Below the pieces are notes generated by a model. The model was not told where the DNA came from. It saw nothing but the letters and a program-made list of their open reading frames with translations, and searched no databases. Shown piece after piece: positions 25,185-34,614 of a DNA stretch of 64,000 bases (position 1 is its first letter; each line of letters begins with the position of its first letter). The stretch lies in NCBI GenBank assembly GCA_902793405.1, contig CADBDH010000011.1, positions 62,001-126,000 of the forward strand. The letters run 5' to 3'. This DNA comes from an uncultured Bacteroidales bacterium (GTDB lineage: Bacteria; Bacteroidota; Bacteroidia; Bacteroidales; Muribaculaceae). Position numbers and translations under genes: made by a program.

Positions 25185-26144
25185 ATGAAGAGCCAAAAGA
25201 TATATGAAGCAACCGACCAGATGATTTCCCTCATCGGCGACAATTATAATCTGCTGCAGGCTCTGGGTGCTTTTGGCATCAGCCTGGGCTTTGGCGATAA
25301 GACGGTGAAGGAAACCTGCGAGAGCAACGGCGTGGACACCCACACCTTTCTCACCGTGGTCAATTATGCCATCAACGGCATTGGCGTAGCCGAGGACGAT
25401 GAACTCATCTCAGTATCTACCCTGTTGCATTATCTGGAAGCCAGCCACGCTTATTTCATCGATTTCCAGTTGCCGTACATCCGCCGCGAGCTGGAGGAGT
25501 CGCTCAACGAGGAGAATTCGCTGGCCCAGCTCATCATGAAACTCTATGACGAGTATGCCCATGAAATCAAGCGCCACATGAACTATGAGCAGCAGACGCT
25601 GTTCCCCTATGTGGAAAAGCTGCTTGAGGGGCAGCCCGCCAGCGACTACAATGTGGAAACATTCTCCAAGCATCATGGTGCCGCCGACCAGCAGTTGAGG
25701 GAATTGAAAATCCTCATCATCAAGTATCTGCCACAAGACGGGTTGCACAACAACCAGCTGACGGCCACACTTCACGATATCTACGAGAACGAGGAATGGC
25801 TAACCCAACATGCCAAGGTCGAGGACCACATCTTCGTTCCCGCCATCCGGCGCCTGGAACGGCTCGTCAAGCATGGTGACGTGACACGCAACATCACCAA
25901 CATGGTATTTAAGGATGGTGCGCAAAGTACCGAGACGCTCTCACAGCGCGAAAAAGAAGTTATCGTCGCCGTCGTCCAGGGCATGGCCAACAAGGAAATT
26001 GCCAACCATCTTGACATCTCGGTCAATACCGTCATCACACACCGACGCAACATCGCCCGCAAACTTCAGATCCACAGCCCTGCAGGACTGACCATCTATG
26101 CCATAGTTAACGGCCTGGTGGATATCAACGCCGTGAAACTGTAG
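25185..26144 (+). CDS. ScdA/hemerythrin-LuxR fusion transcriptional regulator
   Basis: A 319-residue three-part protein. Residues 18-60 (LLQALGAFGISLGFGDKTVK, then ETCESNGVD) resemble the N-terminal ScdA/DUF542 domain of RIC iron-centre repair proteins, but the usual CC pair is absent. Residues 80-225 form a hemerythrin-like four-helix bundle with candidate di-iron ligands H88, H126, H131, E135, H163 or H164, H209 and H215. Residues 250-312 are a LuxR-type helix-turn-helix (TLSQREKEVIVAVVQGMANK, then EIANHLDISVNTVITHRRNI). It should be a DNA-binding sensor of oxygen, NO or iron through the di-iron site; that role is inferred. It is monocistronic with its own promoter and terminator. Confidence 0.88.
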   Translation: MKSQKIYEATDQMISLIGDNYNLLQALGAFGISLGFGDKTVKETCESNGVDTHTFLTVVNYAINGIGVAEDDELISVSTLLHYLEASHAYFIDFQLPYIRRELEESLNEENSLAQLIMKLYDEYAHEIKRHMNYEQQTLFPYVEKLLEGQPASDYNVETFSKHHGAADQQLRELKILIIKYLPQDGLHNNQLTATLHDIYENEEWLTQHAKVEDHIFVPAIRRLERLVKHGDVTRNITNMVFKDGAQSTETLSQREKEVIVAVVQGMANKEIANHLDISVNTVITHRRNIARKLQIHSPAGLTIYAIVNGLVDINAVKL

Positions 26145-26165
26145 GAGGGCTGCTATTCTATTGCC

Positions 26166-26193
26166 CTTCACCATTCTTGCAGAATGAGTGAAG
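26166..26193 (+). terminator. Terminator of the hemerythrin-LuxR gene
   Basis: CTTCAC and ATTCT pair with AGAAT and GTGAAG around TGC; TATCGTTTTTT follows. It lies 21 bp after the stop. The remainder of the gap to 26426 is AT-rich and holds a TATATTTG box at 26305-26312 but nothing else I recognise. Confidence 0.65.
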
Positions 26194-26425
26194 TATCGTT
26201 TTTTCAATGATACGCGGTAATCGAGGATGAATAAAAACAGGTCGCGACATTACACCCGTTGAATGAAAACTACCCGTAAAGTAGATGTTCTTGAGAAAAA
26301 TGCCTATATTTGCGGTGATATTCAGTAAAATGGTATCTCATTATTCATGCTGTCGTCAGGTCGAAGCATATAGGAGATTAGAATTGATGAATCAACAACT
26401 GTAAAATTTTATCATTGTGACTGTT

Positions 26426-26956
26426 ATGGAAACTAAAGAATTAGATGATCTGAACCGAGAAGAGTTGTTCGAGATGCTGAAGGGCAAGTACAAATCAGGG
26501 GTAAAACGCAGCATGTACATGGGACTGATATTCTTGATTATTGCAATAGCGTTCTTGATTTTCCTTGGGCAAAGAATTGATTTTAAGGATATTAGTCTCT
26601 TGCTGTGGGTTGTTATTGGTTGCGGGTGTGTATGGTTAATACTGTATCAATATCGCTCTCAAAAGATTATAGACAGCATTGTCACTCCCGAACGGTTACT
26701 GCACGAATTTGATAAGAATAATCGAATCACCAAGATAAGCCGTATTGTCATGTGGGTTGCGCTAGTTGTTACTTGCTTTATTATTGCTATTTTCAAAGGT
26801 GATATGGGCTCCTGGGCATTGGCAATCGCGTTTGCGCTCTCGGGGTTAATGGTTTACATAACGGATTGTGGCAATATCGGTGGCCAGACTCGCCGAGCAA
26901 GGGAGAGAGAGGAGGAATTCAGAGAGCAACTGCAAGAGCTTGTTGACAAGAAATGA
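26426..26956 (+). CDS. AT-rich four-helix membrane protein of unknown function
   Basis: A 176-residue protein not recognised by family. An acidic N-terminal segment (METKELDDLNREELFEMLKG) is followed by transmembrane helices near residues 32-50 (YMGLIFLIIAIAFLIFLG), 60-78, 110-125 and 130-148. It ends in a charged, probably coiled C-terminus (RRAREREEEFREQLQELVDKK). The base composition is visibly more AT-rich than the neighbours, hinting at acquisition or relaxed selection. I prefer the ATG at 26426 over an in-frame GTG at 26417. Confidence 0.72.
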   Translation: METKELDDLNREELFEMLKGKYKSGVKRSMYMGLIFLIIAIAFLIFLGQRIDFKDISLLLWVVIGCGCVWLILYQYRSQKIIDSIVTPERLLHEFDKNNRITKISRIVMWVALVVTCFIIAIFKGDMGSWALAIAFALSGLMVYITDCGNIGGQTRRAREREEEFREQLQELVDKK

Positions 26957-27081
26957 AGTGTTGGGCGGTGTGCCATAAATCAAGCTTGTATTAATAAATT
27001 TGTTTAATATCTCGGCCGATGTGCCGATTGAAAATCCTAAGGCGAATTATTACACAGTCACCTATTCTTTTGATGTTAAAG

Positions 27082-27128
27082 AAAAGCGTTGAAAATCAAG
27101 GAAATAAAACTTGATTTTCAACGCTTTT
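27082..27128. terminator. Long bidirectional hairpin between a plus gene and tRNA-Gly
   Basis: A perfect 19-bp inverted repeat (arms 27082-27100 and 27110-27128) with a 9-nt A-rich loop. It starts 126 bp after the membrane-protein stop and 8 bp past the tRNA 3' end. Both outer sides end in TTTT in the respective direction, so it can end either transcript. Confidence 0.8.
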
Positions 27129-27135
27129 AATGTTG

Positions 27136-27208
27136 AGCGGTAAACGGGACTCGAACCCGCGGCCCTCAGCTTGGGAAGCTGATGCTCTACCAACTGAGCT
27201 ACTACCGC
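27136..27208 (-). tRNA. tRNA-Gly (anticodon CCC)
   Basis: On the minus strand the 73-nt gene starts GCGGTAGTAGCTCAGTTGG. It has acceptor pairing GCGGTAG with TTTACCGC (one G-T wobble), a D-arm, an anticodon loop TTCCCAA with CCC at positions 34-36, and the T-loop TTCGAGT. The discriminator is T. The 3' CCA is not encoded, so it must be added enzymatically. Confidence 0.95.
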
Positions 27209-27250
27209 AATAGACAGCCACTAGTGGGCTGGTGTACTTATATCTTCTCT

Positions 27251-27586
27251 TTAGGCATCGGCCTTGTTGATGACGTCGGTGACGCTGTCGCCATCTGCGG
27301 TCTCGAAGTAACGCACTGTCAGGGTGTCGTTGATGGCCCAGGAGTCGCGATGGTCACTGTCGAGGTCGGGATAAGTGAACTCGATGGTGTCTTCACCCAC
27401 CTTGAGATATACACTGTTCATGGCACCGTCAACGGCAACGCCCGTAACTTCGATGGGCGTGTCGGCTTCAACTGCCTGAATCGTGTCGGCAAATTCCTCT
27501 TGGCTTGTGTCTTGCTGACCCTCGCCTGTACAGGACCAGAACGAGATGGCAAACAGTGCCAAGAAGGCAAAAGCTAAATTCTTCAT
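27251..27586 (-). CDS. Small lipoprotein of unknown function
   Basis: A 111-residue lipoprotein with lipobox SFWSC (Cys at residue 19). A Gln/Glu/Asp-rich linker follows, then a compact beta-rich domain (PIEVTGVAVDGAMNSVYLKV; DTIEFTYPDLD; NDTLTVRYFETADGDSV). The fold cannot be named from the sequence. A clear promoter precedes it. It sits just upstream of the tRNA on the same strand. Confidence 0.82.
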   Translation of the reverse strand: MKNLAFAFLALFAISFWSCTGEGQQDTSQEEFADTIQAVEADTPIEVTGVAVDGAMNSVYLKVGEDTIEFTYPDLDSDHRDSWAINDTLTVRYFETADGDSVTDVINKADA

Positions 27587-27618
27587 AATGCTCTGATATG
27601 TGTTTGTTTTACAAAATG

Positions 27619-27648
27619 CAAAGGTAGTGTTTTTTACCGATTGGACAA
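27619..27648 (-). promoter_or_regulatory. Promoter of the small lipoprotein gene
   Basis: On the minus strand TTG (27646-27648) and TACCTTTG (27619-27626) are separated by 19 bp. The ATG at 27586 is 32 bp downstream. Confidence 0.75.
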
Positions 27649-27684
27649 AAAACAGCCCTGAATTTTACGTCTTGACGCGATCAA

Positions 27685-28248
27685 TCAGAACTTGTAATTG
27701 TCGCTGTCAAGGTTGTCCATTTCCTCGAAATCGGAAATCTCGTCCTCGTCATATTCCTCGTCGCCATAGAACTCGCTCTTGTCGATAGCATCGATATTGT
27801 TGGCATCGGGAATCTTGGGGATGGTGATGAACTCGGTGATGTCGACATCCTCGGCAGGAGGATTGCCCACCTTGCTCTCGCACAGGGGGTCATGGAGTGA
27901 CTTGCCGGGAACGACCTCTTTGAGTTTCACCTTGAAGAATCGCTCGGTCATGTAGTCAAAGACGAACTTCATGCGTTGCCCCTCGTCCTCGAGCAGTTCA
28001 TCAAGCTGGGTGTCGTCCATGATCCAGATATCTTCGTCGCTGTCACTGCCCATGTCCATACATGTGACTTCTTTCTCCTTGTTCCATTCGTCGTCACAGA
28101 TGTAGAAAGAGTCCATCTGCTCCTTGTTGTAACCGGCAGAATCAAGAATGATGTTGCGCAACTGCATGAAGGTTGCAGTTGAGTCGATAGCTATCTGAAG
28201 CTTGAAGTTATCGGCGTCGTCCGAGACAATGACAAATCTGTAAATCAT
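27685..28248 (-). CDS. Plasmid pRiA4b ORF-3-like protein
   Basis: A 187-residue protein matching the general pattern of the pRiA4b ORF-3 family: an N-terminal beta-grasp-like half (MIYRFVIVSDDADNFKLQIA, then FMQLRNIILDSAGYNKEQMD) with FYICDDEW, and a central FVFDYMTERFFKVKLKEVV segment. The C-terminus is very acidic. Biochemical role unknown. The start at 28248 is used because the upstream in-frame ATG at 28305 lies in AT-rich untranslated sequence. No transposon surrounds it, although the family was first seen on mobile DNA. Confidence 0.8.
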   Translation of the reverse strand: MIYRFVIVSDDADNFKLQIAIDSTATFMQLRNIILDSAGYNKEQMDSFYICDDEWNKEKEVTCMDMGSDSDEDIWIMDDTQLDELLEDEGQRMKFVFDYMTERFFKVKLKEVVPGKSLHDPLCESKVGNPPAEDVDITEFITIPKIPDANNIDAIDKSEFYGDEEYDEDEISDFEEMDNLDSDNYKF

Positions 28249-28368
28249 ATCAGTATTATATTCGGTTTGATGTTGCGAAATTACTAATACATTTTTATCA
28301 AACAAGAGTTTTTGGGATTTTTTTTCGTGAAAGGCCCGAAAAAGTGGCTGTTAGTGCCCTTGTAAAGA

Positions 28369-28396
28369 TGAAACCACGCCTGCTGGCATGGTTTCA
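28369..28396 (-). terminator. Hairpin after the serine palmitoyltransferase gene
   Basis: TGAAACCA and GCC pair with GGC and TGGTTTCA around TGCT. It lies about 40 bp past the stop at 28436 and is followed on the minus strand by only a short CTTT, so it is a modest terminator. The rest of the gap up to 28248 is AT-rich with nothing else recognised. Confidence 0.6.
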
Positions 28397-28435
28397 CATT
28401 ATATAATATGTATTATTTAAGGGTCTCGATCAGGC

Positions 28436-29623
28436 TCAAGGCACGAGTCCGTAGCTGCGGAATACCTTCTGAATCTTCTCCAAGGCGAAGGATACCTGCT
28501 CATGGGTGTGGGTGGCCATGAGGCTGAAACGGATGAGCGTGTCGTTGGGTGCTACGGCAGGCGAAACCACCGGGTTGACAAAGATGCCCTCGTTCAAGAG
28601 GTCGCGGGTGATGGCAAACGTCTTGTTGTTGTCCCTGATGAAGAGCGGGATGATGGGCGTCTCGGTATGGCCGATTTCACATCCCATGTCACGGAATCCC
28701 TGCAAGGCCTCGTGGGTGATTTTCCAGAGGTGCTCCTGTCGCTCGGGCTCGGCAATCATGATGTCGATAGCCTTCATTGCTGCAGCTGTCGAAGCGGGAG
28801 TGATGCTTGCGGTGAAGATGTAGCTGCGTGAATGGTGGCGCAGGTAGTTGGTGATGACCTTGCTTGTCGCGATGAAGCCACCCAGCGATGCGATAGACTT
28901 GGAGAAGGTTCCCATAATCAAGTCAACCTCGTCCCTGAGGCCAAAGTGGTCACACACGCCGCGGCCACCCTCGCCGAAGACGCCGATGCCGTGGGCCTCG
29001 TCCACCATGATGCTGGCATTATACTTGTGAGCCAGATCAACGATGTCGGGGAGCTTGCAGACGTCGCCCTCCATCGAGAAGACGCCATCGGTGACGATGA
29101 GTTTCACGCGGTCGGGCTCACACTTCTTGAGCTGAGCCTCGAGCGAAGCCATATCGTTGTGCTTGTACTTCAAGGAGTTGGAGAACGAGAGACGGCGTCC
29201 CTCGATGATGGAGGCGTGATCCTGCTCATCCCAGAGGATGTAGTCATCCCTGCCGGTGAGCGTGGAAATAACACCCAAATTAACACCAAACCCCGTGCTG
29301 TAGATCATCGCATCCTCCTTGCCCTCATACTCGGCAAGCTTGCGCTCGAGCTGCTTGTGCAGGTCAAGCGTGCCGTTGAGGAAGGGAGAACCAGCACATC
29401 CGGTACCATATTTCTCGGTGGCCTCGATAGCGGCTTGCTTGATACGCTCATCGTTTACCAGGCCTGAGTAGCAGTTGGAGCCGAACATGAGCACCTTTTT
29501 GCCATTCATGATGACCTCGGTGTCCTGTTCGCTGGAAATAGCACGAAAATAAGGATAGATGCCGGCAGCTTTAGCTTTCTGCGGCTCATCATATCGTGCT
29601 AACTTATTCTCTAATAAGTTCAT
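28436..29623 (-). CDS. spt: Serine palmitoyltransferase (alpha-oxoamine synthase)
   Basis: PLP enzyme condensing serine with a fatty acyl-CoA to 3-ketosphinganine, the first step of Bacteroides sphingolipid synthesis. The 395-residue protein starts MNLLENKLARYDEPQKAKAA. It shows MFGSNCYSGLVNDERI, GTGCAGSPFLNGTLDLH, the aspartate segment MVDEAHGIGVFGEGGRGVCD and the PLP-lysine motif GTFSKSIASLGGF. These segments match the characterised B. thetaiotaomicron enzyme more closely than Kbl or BioF. I start at 29623; an upstream ATG at 29680 would add a leader with no homology. Confidence 0.92.
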   Translation of the reverse strand: MNLLENKLARYDEPQKAKAAGIYPYFRAISSEQDTEVIMNGKKVLMFGSNCYSGLVNDERIKQAAIEATEKYGTGCAGSPFLNGTLDLHKQLERKLAEYEGKEDAMIYSTGFGVNLGVISTLTGRDDYILWDEQDHASIIEGRRLSFSNSLKYKHNDMASLEAQLKKCEPDRVKLIVTDGVFSMEGDVCKLPDIVDLAHKYNASIMVDEAHGIGVFGEGGRGVCDHFGLRDEVDLIMGTFSKSIASLGGFIATSKVITNYLRHHSRSYIFTASITPASTAAAMKAIDIMIAEPERQEHLWKITHEALQGFRDMGCEIGHTETPIIPLFIRDNNKTFAITRDLLNEGIFVNPVVSPAVAPNDTLIRFSLMATHTHEQVSFALEKIQKVFRSYGLVP

Positions 29624-29645
29624 ATACACATGTTTAATTTCTGAG

Positions 29646-29677
29646 TTCGACACCAGTGAGCATTTACACTGGACGAA
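29646..29677 (-). promoter_or_regulatory. Hairpin in the putative 5' leader of spt
   Basis: CCAGTG (29653-29658) pairs with CACTGG (29667-29672), flanked by TTCG and CGAA. It lies between the TATATTTG -7 box (complement of 29697-29704) and the ATG at 29623, so it would be in the transcript leader. It matches no riboswitch I know. Confidence 0.4.
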
Positions 29678-29696
29678 CATATATTATAATTGGCTG

Positions 29697-29704
29697 CAAA
29701 TATA
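29697..29704 (-). promoter_or_regulatory. -7 box of spt
   Basis: TATATTTG on the minus strand, 73 bp upstream of the spt ATG. No -33 TTG stands at the usual distance. Confidence 0.45.
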
Positions 29705-29863
29705 TAAAAATAATCTTTAACGAAATGTTAAAAAGAGTTCATAAAGCAACGGCCCGACTCGAAAAAGATAACTTAATCTATTGTTGAACAGCATGTAAGA
29801 CCCTGTTCTCCTTCAAGAAAAAGAATAATCCTGCGCGCCTGCTTGTTGAGGTGGGTTTCAGGG

Positions 29864-30049
29864 TCAATCGCGGTCCACGTCATCTTGGTCGATCTCGGCA
29901 TTGTGCATGAGGTCGTAATCCGAGAACTCAATGCCATCGAACTCCCCGTCTTCAAACATCAGATAGTCCTGTCTGAGACAGCTCGCAGTGGTGACCATGA
30001 ACAGGGCCGCCAAAGCGAGAATCACAACAATCTTATAAAACCGTTTCAT
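29864..30049 (-). CDS. Very small lipoprotein
   Basis: A 61-residue product with a textbook lipoprotein signal (MKRFYKIVVILALAALFMVT then TASC, Cys near residue 24). A short acidic tail of about 37 residues follows (FEDGEFDGIEFSDYD). No family recognised. It lies upstream of spt on the same strand, divergent from ligA. The region from 29705 to 29863 between it and the spt promoter shows nothing further. Confidence 0.65.
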   Translation of the reverse strand: MKRFYKIVVILALAALFMVTTASCLRQDYLMFEDGEFDGIEFSDYDLMHNAEIDQDDVDRD

Positions 30050-30155
30050 ATATACTCGTAATCTCTAAAAAACATGTGCAAATATAACAAAAAATCAAAC
30101 TAGAGGGGTGTTTTTCCAAAAAAAATCGTAATTTAGCGCATTAAAACAATAATAA

Positions 30156-32171
<2,016 letters not shown>

Positions 32172-32180
32172 GTGCAAGAG

Positions 32181-32792
32181 ATGAAAAAACTGTTAACATT
32201 ATTGGTCGTGATGACTTACTGCCTGATGATTCAAGGTCAAGAGGTTGAGAAATTTGTTGCCGGGCAACTGGAGCAGTACCCCAAGGCACGCCTACTGGAC
32301 ATCTACAAGTCTTGTTTCCAGGATTATATGGGTGCCGAGCACCTCGTGGGCGACACAGCCAGCGCCCGAAGATATCTGGAACAGGAACTGGCCGAAACCC
32401 AAGGCATTCAACTGGCCGACTGGTACTACGAGCCATGCGGAGTCGAAGGCCGGCATGTGAGGGTGAGCCTGCGTGCTGTGCATGACGGGCATCTCACGGC
32501 CGACAAGCTGCTGGAAGCATTCATCGGCAGCGCAAATGCCGATCGTCCCACCGTCGAACAATGGGCGGCATTGTGGCACGAGATGATAGGACGGATTGAC
32601 CGGATGGGACTCAACCTGCCCGACTACGAGCAAGACCGTAAATTCATCGAGCAGGTGCTGGCCAGGGGCAAGTATGCCATAAGCCACTCACCCGATTACC
32701 GCGAAGCCTATGCTCCGCATTACCGCATCGTTGCCCGCGACATTTTCGAGCGGGAAATACTACCCCTACTCCCCTGCCCTTGCTGTCACTGA
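32181..32792 (+). CDS. Secreted conserved protein of unknown function
   Basis: A 203-residue protein with a signal peptide (MKKLLTLLVVMTYCLMIQGQ) and a well-structured alpha-rich body: YPKARLLDIYKSCFQDYMGA, EHLVGDTASARRYLEQEL, WYYEPCGVEGRHVRVSL, and HSPDYREAYAPHYRIVARDIF near the end. I remember similar Bacteroides hypotheticals with conserved YEP-G-EG and PHYR motifs but no function. The ATG at 32181 is chosen over an in-frame GTG at 32172. It starts 9 bp after ligA and is probably co-transcribed. Confidence 0.82.
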   Translation: MKKLLTLLVVMTYCLMIQGQEVEKFVAGQLEQYPKARLLDIYKSCFQDYMGAEHLVGDTASARRYLEQELAETQGIQLADWYYEPCGVEGRHVRVSLRAVHDGHLTADKLLEAFIGSANADRPTVEQWAALWHEMIGRIDRMGLNLPDYEQDRKFIEQVLARGKYAISHSPDYREAYAPHYRIVARDIFEREILPLLPCPCCH

Positions 32793-32819
32793 ACTGACAG
32801 GGGTTTAAAAACACAAAAC

Positions 32820-32856
32820 GCGCCCCGCAAAGTCGCCGGTTGGACTTGCGGGGCGC
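32820..32856 (-). terminator. Terminator of the DUF4251 gene
   Basis: A GC-rich stem of 14 pairs with one bulged base (GCGCCCCGCAAAGTC with GACTTGCGGGGCGC). It is followed on the minus strand by GTTTTGTGTTTTT. It lies between convergent genes; the plus gene has only a weak CTGTCA/TGACAG hairpin at 32783-32800. Confidence 0.8.
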
Positions 32857-32923
32857 TCGGCATGTGATGCACTTGTTGAGTTATCATCTATTACCGGCTT
32901 TTTTCCATATATTACAATAGTTA

Positions 32924-33529
32924 TTACCTGTGTTTCTTGTCGCGATAAGGAAGAATCTCGCCATACAAGGTGATGGGAGCACCTCCCGTGATGGTCGCTA
33001 CAGCGCGCTTGCTGTTATGGAACAGGGTGATGTGCACGTCGGCATTGACGCCGCTGCTGATGAGCTGATACTGCAAATAGACGTCACCGTTCTTGTCGTA
33101 GGTGATGCGCTTGTTGCGCACTTTGCCATGGCCGGTCCATCCTCCCAGGCCGTTTGCTCCTGAGAGTCCTGTGTTGAGTGCGTACTGGATGATGCCATCC
33201 TCGTCTTGAACGAGGATAAAGTTGGAGTTGCGATTGATGTCGTAGTGGCGATATCCCATATTGCCAATCTGGACATTGTCGGCCACCAGGACGAAATAGC
33301 CTCGGCGCATCGAGTTGGATGCCTTGGCATAGGCCACATCGTCATATAACTCACGCAGTTTCTTCTCGCGTTCCTTGATTTCCTGTTCGGTTTCCTGTAC
33401 GGGTTGGGCAGGAGTAATCATTTCGAGCTGCACATCGCTGGTCTCGATATCCACCTCGCCAGCATTTTGTGCAGCAGCAGTAAATCCCATTGCCATCATT
33501 GCGCTTAGCGCCAGTATTGTTCTTTTCAT
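32924..33529 (-). CDS. DUF4251 family secreted protein
   Basis: A 201-residue protein with a signal peptide (MKRTILALSAMMAMGFTAAA) and an acidic linker. The domain includes MRRGYFVLVADNVQIGNMGY, NRNSNFILVQDEDGIIQYAL and VHITLFHNSKRAVATITGG, matching DUF4251 as I recall it (a beta-rich envelope family of Bacteroidota). The function is not established. The start is the ATG complementary to 33527-33529, two codons after an in-frame TTG. Confidence 0.85.
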   Translation of the reverse strand: MKRTILALSAMMAMGFTAAAQNAGEVDIETSDVQLEMITPAQPVQETEQEIKEREKKLRELYDDVAYAKASNSMRRGYFVLVADNVQIGNMGYRHYDINRNSNFILVQDEDGIIQYALNTGLSGANGLGGWTGHGKVRNKRITYDKNGDVYLQYQLISSGVNADVHITLFHNSKRAVATITGGAPITLYGEILPYRDKKHR

Positions 33530-33590
33530 ATTCAATAGAGGTTTTATTGATTATTGTATGTCTCTTAGACCTCTTTTGATCAATTTTGTT

Positions 33591-33598
33591 TAATTTTG
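33591..33598 (+). promoter_or_regulatory. -7 box of the CPBP protease gene
   Basis: TAATTTTG, 23 bp upstream of the ATG at 33622; the -33 element is unclear. Confidence 0.45.
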
Positions 33599-33621
33599 CA
33601 AGTCAAAAAAATGAGGAAACC

Positions 33622-34479
33622 ATGCAGAAAAGAACTAAAATGAAAACGAGTTCACGGCTCTTGATACTGCTGTGCCTGATGTTTGCGGGACTCATGGCGT
33701 CTACCGTCCTGTTTGCCGTGACCCAGGATATTGACCTGCTGGCCATGTTGACTGTTCAAGACGTGTTTGTGTTCATCTTGCCCGCTCTGATCGCCATGGC
33801 CATTTTCTATCGCCGCCCCATGCAAGTCATGGGCATGAACCGTGCACCTTCGTGGACATCGCTGGGCGTGATAGTCTTGTTTTGTATCGTGTCGTTGCCT
33901 GCCATGAACTGGCTGGTAGACATTAACGAGTCGATGAAGCTGCCCGCTTGGATGAGCGGCATCGAGCACATGATGCGTGCCATGGAGGATGACGCTGCCG
34001 ACACTACCCGTCAGCTGCTCGATATCCATAGCTTGGGCCAGTTCCTGTATACCCTGCTGGTTGTGGGTTTCATGGCCGGCCTGAGCGAGGAGATTTTGTT
34101 CAGGGGAGCCATGTTGCGCACCATGCAGGACAGCCGTTTGGGCAAGCATGCCGTGGTATGGATTACAGCCATCATATTCAGCGCCTTGCATGTGCAGTTC
34201 TACGGTTTCCTGCCGCGCATGTTACTGGGCGTGTGGCTGGGTTACCTGTTGGTGTGGACTGGAAGTCTGTGGGTGCCCATCATTGCCCACACGTTGAACA
34301 ACAGCATAGTGGTATTTTTCAGTTATCTGACCAATAAAGGACTGGTCCCTGAGGGCTTTGGCGACCATCTGGGTCTTCCTGTTCATGGCGGTTTCCCCTG
34401 GTTTGCCGTCATCAGCCTCATTGCCAGTATCGCCCTCGTCATCTGGGCAAACAATTTTTATCGCAAAAAAGGAAAATAA
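33622..34479 (+). CDS. CPBP-family intramembrane metalloprotease
   Basis: A 285-residue polytopic membrane protein of the CAAX-protease/bacteriocin-processing (Abi) family. The catalytic motif EEILFRG lies in the hydrophobic stretch MAGLSEEILFRGAMLRTM (about residues 150-170). The later His motifs are SALHVQFYGFLPRMLLG and WVPIIAHTLNNS. Substrate unknown; bacterial members cleave membrane peptides or act in immunity and secretion. It is preceded by a promoter box and followed by the separate sppA promoter. The start could also be the ATG at 33640. Confidence 0.9.
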   Translation: MQKRTKMKTSSRLLILLCLMFAGLMASTVLFAVTQDIDLLAMLTVQDVFVFILPALIAMAIFYRRPMQVMGMNRAPSWTSLGVIVLFCIVSLPAMNWLVDINESMKLPAWMSGIEHMMRAMEDDAADTTRQLLDIHSLGQFLYTLLVVGFMAGLSEEILFRGAMLRTMQDSRLGKHAVVWITAIIFSALHVQFYGFLPRMLLGVWLGYLLVWTGSLWVPIIAHTLNNSIVVFFSYLTNKGLVPEGFGDHLGLPVHGGFPWFAVISLIASIALVIWANNFYRKKGK

Positions 34480-34480
34480 A

Positions 34481-34513
34481 TTGAAATTTTCTCACAAATA
34501 ATATTTACCTTTG
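34481..34513 (+). promoter_or_regulatory. Promoter of the sppA-lpxK operon
   Basis: TTG at 34481-34483 and TACCTTTG at 34506-34513 with a 22-bp spacer, about 100 bp upstream of the sppA ATG. The long leader (34520-34614) shows no structure I can name. Confidence 0.6.
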
Positions 34514-34614
34514 TAGGTTAGAGCAATGTGTATTGGCGCGCATCTGTTTGTCAGAGCGCAGCAATGGTTTGATTATAAACCTTTTAGATTATTAATACAT
34601 AATATTATACTGTT

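Noticed and set aside
27685-28248. Transposon remnant suggested by the pRiA4b ORF-3-like gene
   Set aside because: No transposase, terminal inverted repeats or target duplication flank it; the family is common on chromosomes.
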